Made by a program: the position numbers and the translations under genes. From Scenedesmus sp. ARA3 (taxonomy: Eukaryota; Chlorophyta; Chlorophyceae; Sphaeropleales; Scenedesmaceae): a DNA stretch of 64,000 nt. The stretch spans positions 56,886-120,885 of the forward strand of contig RWJK01001113.1 in the NCBI GenBank assembly GCA_004335835.1, in the 5' to 3' direction. The number at the start of each line of letters is the position of its first letter. Position 1 is the stretch's first letter. Under the pieces are notes generated by a model, which had not been told where the DNA came from, searched no databases, and saw only the letters and a list, made by a program, of their open reading frames with translations. This document shows positions 11,503 through 22,715 of this stretch, one piece after another.

Positions 11503-14500
11503 GCTGGTGCTGCTGCGCCGCCTCGCCGCCCCCACCCAAAGCGGCGCTGCTCCCAACGTTGCCAGGGACACCTGCGGCATTGCTGCTGCAGCTGGTGCTG
11601 CTGCGGGCGTGTGCTTCCAGCCAGCCTGCTAGTGCAACCAGCACAGTGTTCTCGCTGACCACTGCCAGCTGATCACTAGCCAGTAGCTTCTTGACAGCCC
11701 TGCAAGCAGCAGCATGTGAAGTATGGCATTGGTTTAGAGTGTTTGATTACACAGCAGCACTGTGTTCTCGCTGACCACTGCCAGCTGATCGCTTGCAAGC
11801 AGCTTCTTTACCGCCCTGCAAGAAGCAGCAGCAGCAAGAGAGCAAGGTTTGTTTACTGAAGTTTTGGTCAGGAGGTTGAACAGCAGCGCGCCTAGACGCC
11901 AGCTAACCACACAGTCCTCTACTTGAAAGCAAAAGCAACAAGCTCACTTGATGAACAGGGCTAAGAACTGCTGCCAGCGGCTGCTGTCCTGCTAGGCCGC
12001 GTCCAAGTTGCCATATAAGTTACATGAGTTGTTACTAACACTCTTCAAATCATAATGTGATGCTCACTTGATGGGCAGGCCCAGGGAACTGCTGCCAGCG
12101 GGCGCTGTCTTGCCAGGCTGCCTCCAGGTTCTCAGTTATGTTACATACAAATGGTATTACACTTTTCAAATCTCAAAGTAACACTCACTTGATGGGCAGG
12201 CCCAGGAACTGCTGCCAGCGGGCGCTGTCCTGCCATGCTGCCTCCAGGTCACCAAACACATCAAGCAGCTTGGCCCAGGCCTTGCTGGACACGCCTGCAT
12301 GACACATTAGACAACATGGCAGCCAGGTTGTCATATGATCACTTGTGAACATTACGTTGTGAAAGAAATACATCCAGCAGCTTGGCCCAGGCCTTGCTGG
12401 ACACGCCTGCTAAACAGGTGACACAGCAGGCAGCTTCTTTGATACAGCCTTGCTGTGTGTAGTAAAAAGACTACGGCAGATGCAGCCGCCAACTGCTGCA
12501 GCACTACCTCAAGTCTGTGCCTGTTGTCGGCTGCTGCTGCTGCTGCTGCTGCTGTACAAAAGCAGGCAGGCTGTGCTGGCCTGCAAATAGCTGCACCCCT
12601 GCAGGAACCCGGCCCCTACACTACACGGCAGGCACTGCCACCGCCTGCTGCAGCACCCCAGGCAGCCTGTACCTGCATTACAGTTATGCTGCTGCCGCTG
12701 CTGCCGCTGCCGCTGCTGCTGCTGCTGCTGCTGCTGCCTCTGCACATCATACCTGCGAACGGCTGCGCTTCTTGCAGGAACCCTGGCCACTCAAAGATGG
12801 CGCACACCGTCTCCAGGGAGAGCTCCTCCATTGGGGTGTCAGCAAACCTGCCGCAGTCAAACAGTCAAACATACAACTTTCAGCAGTCAACCCACAAGTG
12901 CTTGTAACGAAAGAGATAGAGGGAGAGCTCATCCGTGGGGGTTTCAGCAAACCTGCAGCAGTCGCTTGCACACATGCAGCAGTCAGTGTCACATATGCCT
13001 ATGGCAAAAGAGATGCCCAGGTGCATGTGTGGGTGCACAATAGAGCCCAGCGCCAGCTCCTCAAACGGGGTGCAAGGAGCCAGAACACAAACATAAGTCT
13101 GACAATCTGCGCCATCTTTGCATTCATTACACCTGATATGCCCGGCCGATCATCCAGCCAAAAGCAAGCAAGCAAGCAAGCAAGCAAGGCAGTTTGATCT
13201 CTGTCCGTCCCTGCTGGCGCACCTGCGCGCGCATGCTGCTGGGCAGTTTTTGACCTGGAACCTGTCGCTGAGCCGCATCAGGCGCAGCATGTCATCGTGG
13301 CCCAGCGCCGGCAGCTCCCCAGTGTACCTGCAGGCACAAAAACAGGCAGTGGTTACTGTTTTGTGTGGTGCAGCCGCATCAGGCGCAGCATGTCATCGTG
13401 GCCCAGCGCCGGCAGCTCTCCGGTATACCTGCAGGCACAAAAACAGGCAGTGGTTACTGTTTTGTGTGGTGCAGGCGCATCAGGCGCAGCATGTCGTCAA
13501 GGCCCAGCGCCGGCAGCTCCCCAGTGTACCTGCAACACACACATCAGACACTGGTTGCTGTTTTGGTGTACAGATGTGACTCAATCATGGTGCAATCGTA
13601 GTTCAGGCGCATCAGGCGCAGCATGTCATCATGGCCCAGTGCCGGCAGCTCCCCGGTGTACCTGCGGCAGCATCGCAGATGGCGGTTACGTTTGTTACTT
13701 GACTTAATACTATGTTCACTACATTGGCGTGTCGTCATGGCCCAGCTGGGGCAGCTCCCCAGTGTCCCTGCGGCGGCGTAGCAGTTGGTGGTTACGTTTG
13801 CTACACGACTGAAAGCCCTGTTCACTGCACTAGCATGTTGTCATGGCCAAGCTGGGGCAGCTCCCCCCCGTACCTGCGGCACAAACATGATATCAAAGAG
13901 GTGTCGACACAAGGCACACGTAACTACATGTACAACTCAGCAATAGCAACACAGCAATCTGTGCTGATGATCACAACAAAGACAACAGCGGCAGGATACA
14001 AGCTGCTCATACCAACTCCACCGGCGCTTCAGCCGCGTACGGCGCCGCTCATCCCCTTGCCAACTGTCTGGATCAACATCTTGCATGAATTGTACAATGA
14101 CCGTTAATGACGTTACTTTTGTGTTAATTGCACTCACATGAACTCCACCAGCGCCTCAGCCACATGCGCCTCATCTTCTCCCACCAGCATCGTCAGCCTC
14201 CTTTCATCCCCTTGCCAGCTCTGAATCAGCGTCTTGAAATACTCGCTCAATGCAGCAAGCACAGCACCGTGCACTGGCAGCTCTGCATGCACCCGCAGTG
14301 CAGCAGGCGCACTGTGGCCCTGCGCAACCGCAGCAGCAGCAGCAGCAGGCTCGCAGCTGGGCTGCGGCTGCTGCTGCGCCTGCTGCTCGGGCTCGGCTGA
14401 ATCTGCAGCGGCAGCAGCAGCAGCAGCAGCTGCGGCAGCTGCGGCAGTGCTGCTGCTGCCGATGCGGCCGGATTGCAGCATGGATGGTGGCAGCTGCTGG

Positions 14501-14544
14501 CATGGGCTAGCGCTGCTGCCCTGCCGCTGCGCATCATGCTGCAC

Positions 14545-14586
<42 letters not shown>

Positions 14587-14857
14587 AGCAGCGCCGCCCT
14601 GTTGTGTGCCGAACGCTGCTGCTACTGCCGCCGCTGCAGGGTCTGCACTCCTGCCAGTGTCAGTGCCTGCTTCGGCCTCTGGCTCTGCAGATGCGGTGTT
14701 GCCTCGCCATGCTCGGTGCTTGCCTGCTGCTGCTGCTGCTGCTGCACTTGGGCTGCAGGGACTCCCTGCTGCTGCTGCTCTGCTAGAAGAGCGCCTGGCA
14801 GGCTTTGAGCCCTGCTGCTTGTGCCCTGCGTCACCAATGCTAGTGTCTGTGCAGTGG

Positions 14858-14889
<32 letters not shown>

Positions 14890-15411
14890 AGCGTCATCTT
14901 CCTCTACATCTGTTTCAGACTTTATGTGCACCGCTGCTGCTGCTGCTGCCGCTGAGCCTCGCTGCCGTTTGGAGCTGCGTGTCGTGCGCTGTGCTGCCGC
15001 AGCAGCTGCTGCTGCTGCTGCTGTTGCAGTGTCGGTTGCCTGCTGCTGCTGGTGGTTGCGTTTTCTGCGCCCTGCAGCTTGCTTGCTGGTGCCTGCAGGT
15101 GCTGCTGCTGCTGCCGAAGCTGCTGCAATGGCTTGCTGCTGCTCAGCTGCTGCATGGCTGATTGGCGGTGATGCTGGTGCTAAGTTCTGCTGTTGTTGCT
15201 GCTGCTGTTGGAGCTGTTGCCTGACTGCTGCTGGTGCTGATGCTTGCTGCTGCTGATGCTGCTGAGGCACTAGATCCTGCTGCGCGTGCTCCTGCTCCTC
15301 TGGCTGACTGCAGATGACCAGGATGTAATCAGACAGGTGGTCTTGTCTCCACAAGAACTTGAAATTGATAGGCTCCGCCATGCAAGGCAGAACCGGGTTG
15401 AGCTGGGCCAT
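8089..15411 (-). CDS. BTB-BACK-MATH-like domain protein, 867 aa
   Basis: Eleven exons join without a phase error: 15411-14138, 13327-13223, 12847-12753, 12294-12189, 11699-11369, 11025-10926, 10596-10523, 9823-9723, 9225-9150, 8881-8783 and 8331-8089. Residues ~12-36 (FLWRQDHLSDYILVI) and ~370-460 (LPVHGAVLAALSEYF through MYTGELPALGHDDMLRLMRL) are the two halves of a BTB/POZ fold. The ~330 residues between them are Ala/Gln-rich. BACK-like helices follow (ENTVLVALAGWLEAH, then HLSPAFLGSVLKRLPVM). The C-terminus (SEPHYFNGFQWQLVLQ; GWGFRNFLRI; DGKIHLRCSI) resembles a MATH/TRAF sandwich. BTB-MATH proteins are typically Cullin-3 substrate adaptors; that role is family knowledge, not shown here. 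ATG at 15411 is the first in frame. Confidence 0.8.
8395..8453 (-). repeat. 5' echo of BTB exon 11
   Basis: Copy of the first ~55 bp of the terminal exon with its ctgcag acceptor (IGSATHLPDVLYLRGQ), 120 bp upstream of the real exon. It is nearly identical, with one residue changed (L for F). Confidence 0.85.
9290..9342 (-). repeat. 5' echo of BTB exon 9
   Basis: Diverged copy of the acceptor and first ~45 bp of the exon starting at 9225 (GKVTMNRYSQPQY against SKVTVDRYSEPHY). Confidence 0.8.
9375..9660 (-). repeat. Three 3' echoes of BTB exon 8
   Basis: Copies of the exon end coding ELAAVKAMIAQF plus its donor, at about 9601-9655, 9481-9535 and 9378-9425. Each lies downstream of the true exon (9823-9723), and the most distant is the most truncated. 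Confidence 0.85.
10055..10440 (-). repeat. Echoes of BTB exon 7 3' end
   Basis: At least four short copies of the exon end (coding MPSRFPRMK) and donor, near 10410-10440, 10312-10345, 10165-10205 and 10050-10085. They are separated by copies of intron sequence containing 'gtgctactgctggctgcc' and 'actcttgtactgcc'. Confidence 0.75.
10798..10862 (-). repeat. 3' echo of BTB exon 6
   Basis: Copy of the exon end VKRLPVMANVATAEALMAA with its donor, downstream of the true exon 11025-10926. Confidence 0.85.
11760..11818 (-). repeat. 5' echo of BTB exon 5
   Basis: Copy of the acceptor and first ~58 bp of exon 5 (AVKKLLASDQLAVVSENTV), immediately upstream of the true exon at 11699. Confidence 0.85.
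11947..12130 (-). repeat. Two 3' echoes of BTB exon 4
   Basis: Copies of the exon end (tryptophan-rich RWQQFLGLPIK region) and donor at about 12063-12128 and 11947-12005, downstream of exon 12294-12189. Confidence 0.85.
12372..12413 (-). repeat. 5' echo of BTB exon 4
   Basis: Copy of the acceptor and first ~40 bp of exon 4 (GVSSKAWAKLLDVF), upstream of the true exon. Exon 4 therefore has echoes on both sides, each of the predicted polarity. Confidence 0.85.
12920..13075 (-). repeat. 5' echoes of BTB exon 3
   Basis: One clear copy at about 12920-12957 (FAETPTDELSL against FADTPMEELSL) preceded by ctgcag, and a more diverged one near 13045-13075 (TPFEELALGS), upstream of exon 12847-12753. Confidence 0.7.
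13378..13875 (-). repeat. Five 5' echoes of BTB exon 2
   Basis: Five truncated copies of the exon beginning YTGELPALGHDDMLRLMRL, each with its own acceptor, lie near 13378-13432, 13477-13531, 13607-13662, 13727-13771 and 13834-13875. They stack between exon 1 and the real exon 2 (13327-13223). None has the exon's 3' part or donor; the one farthest from exon 2 is the most diverged (YGGELPQLGHDNML). Confidence 0.9.
14280..15300 (-). repeat. CAG/CTG triplet-rich coding insert in BTB exon 1
   Basis: Runs of up to 15 GCA/GCG Ala codons and 5-6 CAG Gln codons, separated by Ser/Thr/Asp-rich spacers. The region encodes the low-complexity insert between the two halves of the BTB domain. Confidence 0.85.
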
Positions 15412-16313
15412 TGCTGCAACTGCGCGCCTACCGCGACCACGGACTCAACCAAAGCGTGTTTACAGTGTTATGTTGTGAGATTAACCGCCCTGATCATTGA
15501 AAAAGGCTGTGCCGTGGCGTTGGAGATTAAGTCGCGACAGAATATGGGCTCAACTGCAGCAATGCAGGCGTTGAAAACGATGTAAACTTGTGACAACCGC
15601 GACCTGTGAGTAAGTTACGTGAATGGCAAAACGCCACGCTGCTGCAAGTTGTCTGAGCTGTGCTGCCTTGTCACTCGTCGCTGCCCCGTGCACAGACGAG
15701 CAGGCACACAAGGTATTAACGCGGGCTGAAACGTCAGCAACACGGAACGGGAGTGTAAAAGCTTCAGCATGAGGGCGGGGTCCAGCCACAATACACAACC
15801 CCGCTGCTACACTTGTAACGCGCCCATCTGTCTTCCCAATGGGAAGACAGCCATCAACCCCGCCATTTCGACGTCGTGTACAGGTGTCCACACTTGGAGA
15901 AGTCAAATTCACCTCCTAGAGTGCTAGAGTGCTTGACTAGAGTGCTTGCTGCAACTCTGTACACAGAAATGCAGGCAGCATGCAAGCAAACCAGGAGCTA
16001 CACAGCCGTGCCTGGCAGCCACACTCAACTGCAGCACAGCGTCAAAGCTGGTTTGCATGCATCACAGTACACAACACGGTGTGCAACTGTGCCGCGCTGT
16101 GCGTCTGGCCCGGCTGCCCGTGACAGTCACACCAGACAACACACTATAACAGCCTGAGGTTTGACCTGAAGTTCATTTGCAACACGTCATTTGGGATGAT
16201 GCTTTGATCACCATCACCTGGAGTACCGCCAGATCGACGTTATAATACTTAAACTCCGGCATCCTTGCTATATGGAGATGCACCTCTTCATCGCGCAAGC
16301 ATTGATCATGGGA
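15412..16313. other. BTB promoter region and SGNH 3' flank
   Basis: No supported coding sequence. The part next to 15412 must carry the BTB promoter and 5' UTR. A ~10-bp inverted pair (tcttcccaat / gggaagaca) sits near 15830-15850. Nothing else was recognised. Confidence 0.4.
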
Positions 16314-17489
16314 TCACCCATATGCAAGCTTATACTCTTCGCCCTGCATCGCGTTCAGCAGCACCACATCCGTATGGTCCCCGCCAATGTAGTCACCAAT
16401 CCTGCGAGTCACCATCACCCCAGACACCTTGAAGTAGCTGCCGCGGCCGCCGCTGCTGCTGCCGCTGCTGCTGCTGCTGCCGCCGCCACCGCTGCTGCTG
16501 CCGGCGGACAGCACCGTCACGCGCACCGTGCAGGCTCCCGCCTGCTGCGTGTACACCTTGGCCATGTAACTCTGCGTGGTCTTGTACCTGCAAAATTGAC
16601 AAATAAGGCAACAACAGTACATTGTATGTTTGTAACAACACACGTGGATGTTTTTGCAGCAGGTTCTTAAGGAGGGGTGCACTGTGTTTGCCAGGCAGCA
16701 TGTGACCGCATGCCAGGCCACAGCGCATGCTAGCACAGTGCATGCAAGCACTGCTGCAACCCAAGCATGTAGCCGGCTGCTTGTACACCTTGGCCATGTA
16801 GCTCTGCCTGGTCTTGTACCTGTGAAAGTGACGTACAGGTCAACAACAGTACATTGCATGTTTGTTGGCGGTTTGTAGGCCATGGTGTGTTTATAGGCCA
16901 CAGCGCATGCAAGCACTTCCGCGACCCAACCATGCACCTGGTCAGTGTGAGTGAGTGAGCTACGTGTGGTGTGTTCACACGTAACACCCGCGTAAGTTAA
17001 GGAAGGGGACGTGTGTGGCGATGAGGATACCTCATGCGCCTCCACGCCTCCTACCATCCCTACCATACCCGAGGGTCCGGCAGGGTACCCGTGGGGCCAT
17101 CCCTGGTCAGTGACTATAAGGAGGGTGGCTCCGCATGAGCCAAGCCAACTCCACATTGAGTGGGGCTGCACTATCCCTGCCAGCTGTGCATTCACACCCA
17201 CTCTGCTGCTCTCTGTTTGACACCAAAACATAGCCCTACCCTACCTCACCTCTCTCTCACCACCCACCTGTGGTAGCCTTCCACTGTTTCGTTGTTACAT
17301 CTGCAGCCGCCGTGACACGTCAGCAGCGCCCTTCCGCCTCGCCTCCAGGTCTTGGTGTACCCCACCCACACAAGCATATCTGCATCTTGGAAGCCAACAT
17401 ATGACTCCTGAAGCCGCCCCCTCTCCTGCTCCTCTGCTTGCGCCTGCTGTGCTTCCCACCACGCCTCGTCACGCACTTCTGCTTGTTGC

Positions 17490-17528
<39 letters not shown>

Positions 17529-19597
17529 AGATCTTGTGAGAGCAAGTGCCTGCCAGGCTCAGCTGCTGCCTTTGCAGCCTCCAAGCGCACAGCACTTGCT
17601 GCGATGCCACTGCCAGCATCAGCAGCAGCAGCAGCACCATGCCTAGCATCTGCAGTGGTACCATGTGCCGCTGCCATTTCCGCAGCATCTTCTGACACCA
17701 AACCTGCACGCGTGTCAACAGTTATGTCCAACGTTGCGCCGGCGCTGCTGGTGCTGTAGCCCCACTTGGGCTTCTCTGCAGTGCCGTCATTCTGCCAGGT
17801 CCAATGTTGGGATGCATTGACAACTGATCTGAATTCTGGCCCAATGAGGCAGGCCAGGTTGCGGCCTTCAAAGTTACCGGGGAACATTGGGGCTGGTACC
17901 TGTATCCACAGTGCATGGGCACAGCAGTCAATGTTGTGAGGCATTCACAACTGATGTGAAGTCTGAGCCAATGAGGCAGGCCAGGTTGCGGCCTTCGAAA
18001 TTGCGAGGGAACATTGGGGTTGGTACCTGCAGGCACAATAAGGCAGTGCGCGTTCAGCACCCGCTATTTGCGCGAGCTGCTGCTCATGCGGGCGTCTTTG
18101 TGGTAGCCAGGTACATTGGCAGCTGCAAACATGTCGCGAGAACAGCGAGGCTACGCTGCTGCTGCTGCCACTGCTGCTGCTGCCGCTGCTGCTGCCCACC
18201 TGCATCAGCCGCTGGCTCCACTCATCCTGCAGGTCGATTGGTGCCAGCGCCATATCTTGGAACACTTGCTGCACCATGGTCACTGCAGCCAGGCACGCAG
18301 ACAGGCAAGCAGGCAGCCCGGCAAGCGTGCAGATTCAGCTTGCAAGCATAATTTCAACTCCGTTCGACACTCATGGCTGACACTGCACTCGTGCAGCTAT
18401 GTATGTATGCCTGTTGACGTCTTGGCCTGTTCAAGAGCTGCTTTTGCTGGCAGTAGATGCATTGCACAGAAGCCATTAGCAAATGATGGCTGTGCGGCCT
18501 TTTCTCAGTTTTCAAGTTTTAAAATCTCATCAGCAGACACTCAAAGGCTGGTTTCTGCAGAAGCCCGGCATACCATATTCAGACCATTAGGTGAGCCGTC
18601 TCATACAATGTCACAACAGGACTTGTCAATGTAATAATCGTAGCACTAAACACAAAAAAACAACCGCACCTGCCACATCTGCCATGTATCTGTGCCCCAG
18701 CTGCGAAGGGTGCCGCTGCATCGCCTGCTCAACATCAGGGTATATCTCTGCCGTGCTGAACCCTGGCGCCCCTGCTAAAACCTCGTGGTACATGGCGTTT
18801 CGAACTGACAGCTGCGGCAGCTGGTAGTGCTGCGCCAGCACCCCATAGTGGTCCTGCAAGTGCCAATGAAGAGATACAATGATCAGCACAGCATTCCCAG
18901 ACAGCAATGAAACACCGGTTGCTTTGAATTGGCTGATGCGGCAGCGGGTAGTGCTGTGCCAGCACGCCATAGTGGTCCTGCAAGTGCCAATGAAGAGATA
19001 CAATGATCAGCACAACAATCTGACTTGGGATGTCTCGGCAAGACAGCACTGAAACAAGGGCTGCTTAAAATCAGCAGCTGCGGCAGCTGGTAGCGCTGCG
19101 CCAGCACTCCATAGTGGTCCTGCAAGCAAAGTGCTAGACTCCATAGTGGTCCTGCAAGCAAAGTTGGGCTTGGGTCAATAACACAGCACAGTACACTCCA
19201 AGCACATTTCTAGCACACTTGGGATGCAGCAGATACCGTTGGCCGTGAGGGTGTTTGGCGGTCTGTCTTGGGAAGCTTGTTCACTCTTGCACACTCAGCA
19301 AAGTGCAGTACTGTGCAGCTGCGCAGCTCCACTGACCAGTGGCAGTTCCGTGCACTGTAAATGCCCTGAGCCAGCGCCTGCATCAAAACAACACCAAGCC
19401 TCCAGGCTGTTGGCGGAACTGTGTACAGCAACTCAGCTCACCTCTACTGTCCAGTAGAACAGGCCTCTTGCCCCATATATGCCTTGGGCTAGAGCCTGCA
19501 TCAGCACCACTGCAGGCTTGTGCGGCAGCTGCAGCAGCTTGCGAATCAACCGCTCAAAGGCTTGGGCATGTTGCGTGTTGACAGAGGTGTCCTGGAC

Positions 19598-19642
<45 letters not shown>

Positions 19643-22376
19643 GTGGTTGGTGTGGTGGGTCACGCTGTGGCATGGGAAAGGTGTTGTCCGTTGAGGTTCT
19701 GCCGAACGTCGCGGGTGGCTGCAGATTGCAGCGGCATCAAGAACAGCACCAGTCATCAAGCTTTATGTTGTTGCAATATCCATTTGCAGCTGCAACGCTT
19801 AGCAGAGCTGGCAACACACATGCACAGTTTGTTCTGCTGCTACACCAGCTACTGCTTGGCATGCAACATGCGCGGCGCTTCCGTCAGACTCACTGTGTAA
19901 CCGTCGTTAATTGCGTACTCCAGGAATATCAAGTCAACGTCACGGTCAACAAACTTGTCCTGCAAGCAGCAAAAGCGCATTGTTGGCGGGAAACAGGCTG
20001 AGTTGCAGCGTGGGTTTCAAATGGTATCTGGCGCTTGTGCTGCTTGGCAGCAACAGCAGGACTATACTGCTTCACAATGGCATTGCAGCATCCAGCTACA
20101 TACTGCTTTCCAACAGCAGCAGCGCCAGCAGCATGGCTGCAACATCAGCAGCCAGCGTACAGCGACAGCATTCGGCTCAGAGCTCCTGCCCGTTTTGTGC
20201 TGCACATTGACACTGCATTCGTGGAAACAGCTCAATCGCTCCGGCACACTTCAAGGCACACCGGCCCTTAATCCCATCGAAACCTGTCTCAGCTAGTTCA
20301 TAAACTTCGAAATGATGCAGTCATGGCTTGAAATTATTTGCTGGTGCTGGAGGCTTTACAAATGTAGTGCTGCTGACTGCTTTCGCCACACTTTCCAGCA
20401 CCACTTCTGACCTCAGTGGTGGCTGGCACGCGGCCATTGGGCTGCAGCATTGTCTATGTTGAGACGCAGGTACTAATTAGCAGGTAAAGCTGCCCACTCT
20501 CACCAGGCACATTGACACATATTCTGCAGTGGTGGCCGGCACATAGCCGTTGCGCTGCGTGACTGTTGCAGCTGAGCCATAGACAGTCAACACAAAATAG
20601 CTGCTTGAGCTGCCCACACTCACCAGGCACATTGACACATATTTCCCAGTGGTAGCTGGCACGCCGCCGTTGCGCTGCAGCATCGTTCATGCTGAATCGC
20701 AGGTAATTATAGCGGGTAAAGCTGTCCACACTCACCAGGCACATAGAGACATACTCTGCAGTGGTAGCTGGCACGCAGCCGTTGCGCTGCGTGACTGTTG
20801 CAGCTGGGAAGGCGCGCTGCAGCCAGCTGGCGAACAGCGCAAACCAATCGTTCACACCACGCTGCATGTAGAAGCCCCTGCAGTACCAATGCACAGGCGG
20901 CAGCAGCAGAGCACTCATCATGGTTGCACCGGAGCCAGCTGGTGAACAGTGCACACCAGTCGTTCGGCCGCGCTGCATGTAGGAGCCCCTGTGTTGTACA
21001 GCCAACCAAAGAGCAGCAGCAGCAGCAGCAGCAGGGGCCAATCAGGCAACGGCGCAGCCAGCTGGTGAACAACGCAAACCAATCGTTCACTGCACGCTGC
21101 ATGTAGAAGCCCCTGCAGTGACAATGCACAGGCAGCAGCAGCAGCACAGCAGGAGGACTTTGATGTGGTTGTGCCGCAGCCAGCTGGTGAACAGCGCAAA
21201 CCGGTCGCTCACTTCGCACTGCGTTTAGAAGCCCCTGCGGTGACAATGCACAGCCGTGCACAAAGCAGCAGTAGCAGAAGGGTGTGCGCAGCGCATGGGG
21301 TACAGTGGAACGCTGCAGTGCTCGTGTCGACAACACAACATCAAAGTGGCTGGAGCACCAGCATACAGCTGCTCAAAGGCAGGAGAGCATGTATGCTGCT
21401 ATATGTGTGAGAATGCGGGTCGCAAATGCCAGTGCGCAAGCAGAACATTCAAATGTACGCTGGTGCTGTCAGTGCATTTGCTGCTTGTGTCGCTGCTGCT
21501 GCCCTTGAATGCGCTGCAAATCTGCCGCCGCCGCTGCTATCGTGCTGCTGCTGCCGTCATGCTCTCACCAGCTGATGGATCCACCGATGACGCCGACTGA
21601 CACATTCTTGCCAGCCTGCAGGTCTGCAATCACCCTGCGCAACCGCAGCGCAGCGCCAACATTCACCAAGGCCCTGCACAACACCGGCAGCAGCAGCAGC
21701 AGCATCTGATGAAGCGCAGCAGGATACTCCTCTTGGCAGCTCAGCAGTACAAGAAACTGCTGTGCACATGCCCCAGCAAGCTAATGCATCTCAAGGTTCA
21801 GCCGCAGCATTCGTGTGTCCTGCCTGGTAACACAGTAAGCAGCATGCACGAGTACATCCAGCGCTGTCTGCCTTGTGTCAAGGGTGCTGCGCAGCACAAC
21901 CGCGAATAATGCAGTGCTGCATGTTAGGACTGTTAGCCTAGCTATACATACCACTCGCTGCTGTTGCTGCCGCTGCTGCTGGCAGTGGTGCAGCAACCCA
22001 TACCAAACTAGTTAGTGAGGTCAGGAAAGCATGACAGCACAGCCGCTTCTGGTGCTCCTTTTTGACGTTTCACAACTGGTAGCTGCACAGAGGTCAGCTA
22101 CCTGCGCCGCCTTCCCTGGCTGTGTTGGTGCCAGTGCAGCTGCTAGGCTACAGCAGCTGCTTCATATGTTGTACTACTTGCCGGTGCAGGTTTGATCAGG
22201 TCTACAGCTGCAGCGATAGCCTACCTTTGCCTCCTGCCTATGCTCAGGCTGTGCTGGTATGAGCCCTGCACTTGCTGGTATGCGCCAGCTGCTGCAAGCA
22301 TGGCGCTGGCTCGTGCTGGATCTGATGGGTTGAAGCCCCAGGCAGCAACTGCATCAGAAGCTGCTGCTGCTTCTGC

Positions 22377-22415
<39 letters not shown>

Positions 22416-22715
22416 TGCTGCTGGTTTATCTGGTGTTGCTGCTGGTGGTGGCACATCCTCTTTGGCTGCTGGTGACACAGCAATTGATGTTGTGCTGAGT
22501 TGTTGCTGCTGCTGTTGCGCCTGCTCCTGCTGATTGCCATGCACCTGCACGTTTACTGTGTCTGCACGCGGTGATGCAGCTGAAGCGTGCTGTGCTGCGG
22601 CTGTTGCCTGTTCTTTGGTGGCAGAAGCAGCAGCAAGCACTGCAACTGGCTGAAGCAGCAGCAGGCCTTGCAGCCATATTGCAAGCAAAGCCCGCTCTGT
22701 TTGTTTACAGCTCAT
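16314..22715 (-). CDS. Secreted SGNH/GDSL-like hydrolase, 708 aa
   Basis: Nine exons join in phase: 22715-22225, 21673-21569, 20877-20736, 19959-19894, 19591-19442, 18853-18670, 18282-18200, 17899-17268 and 16587-16314. The ATG gives a signal peptide (hydrophobic LLAIWLQGLLLLQPVAVLAA, ~residues 10-30), then an Ala/Gln-rich linker to ~160. SGNH block I is VGVIGGSIS (Ser ~196). The block with DLIFLEYAINDGYT (Asn ~264) and the HPSQLGHRYMAD block (His ~366) follow. After ~residue 408 comes a C-terminal module (PMFPGNFEGRNLACL; GYTKTWRRGGRALLTCHGGC) interrupted by poly-Q. The family hydrolyses esters on lipids or polysaccharides; the substrate is unknown. The usual Asp three residues before the His is not present. 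An upstream in-frame TTG at 22724 was not chosen. Confidence 0.75.
16785..16832 (-). repeat. 5' echo of SGNH exon 9
   Basis: Copy of the acceptor plus YKTRQSYMAKVYKQ, where the real exon has YKTTQSYMAKVYTQ, about 240 bp upstream of exon 16587-16314. Confidence 0.85.
17942..18030 (-). repeat. 5' echo of SGNH exon 8
   Basis: Copy of the first ~87 bp of exon 8 (coding PMFPGNFEGRNLACLIG in the real exon; here PNVPSQFRRPQ in shifted frame), including the acceptor at about 18028. Confidence 0.85.
18900..19162 (-). repeat. Three 5' echoes of SGNH exon 6
   Basis: Copies of the exon start DHYGVLAQHYQLPQL with acceptor at about 18979-18910, 19122-19065 and 19158-19140. The real exon begins at 18853, and copies shorten with distance. 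Confidence 0.85.
19330..19400 (-). repeat. 3' echo of SGNH exon 5
   Basis: Copy of the exon end (VVLMQALAQGIYSARN... W.VE), downstream of exon 19591-19442. Its donor is lost (ctgcgc in place of gtgagc). Confidence 0.8.
20405..20692 (-). repeat. Three 3' echoes of SGNH exon 3
   Basis: Copies of RNG.VPATT.EYVSMCL with donor gtgagt at about 20628-20690 and 20508-20570, and a shorter decayed one near 20405-20440, downstream of exon 20877-20736. Confidence 0.85.
20930..21237 (-). repeat. Three 5' echoes of SGNH exon 3
   Basis: Copies of the exon start GFYMQRGVNDWFALFASWL with acceptor at about 20930-20995, 21050-21117 and 21175-21237, upstream of the same exon. With the three 3' echoes the exon is flanked symmetrically by fragments of itself. 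Confidence 0.85.

Noticed and set aside
14234..15256. 340-codon plus-strand frame rich in Ala and Cys
   Set aside because: Shadow of the CAG-rich BTB exon 1 on the other strand.
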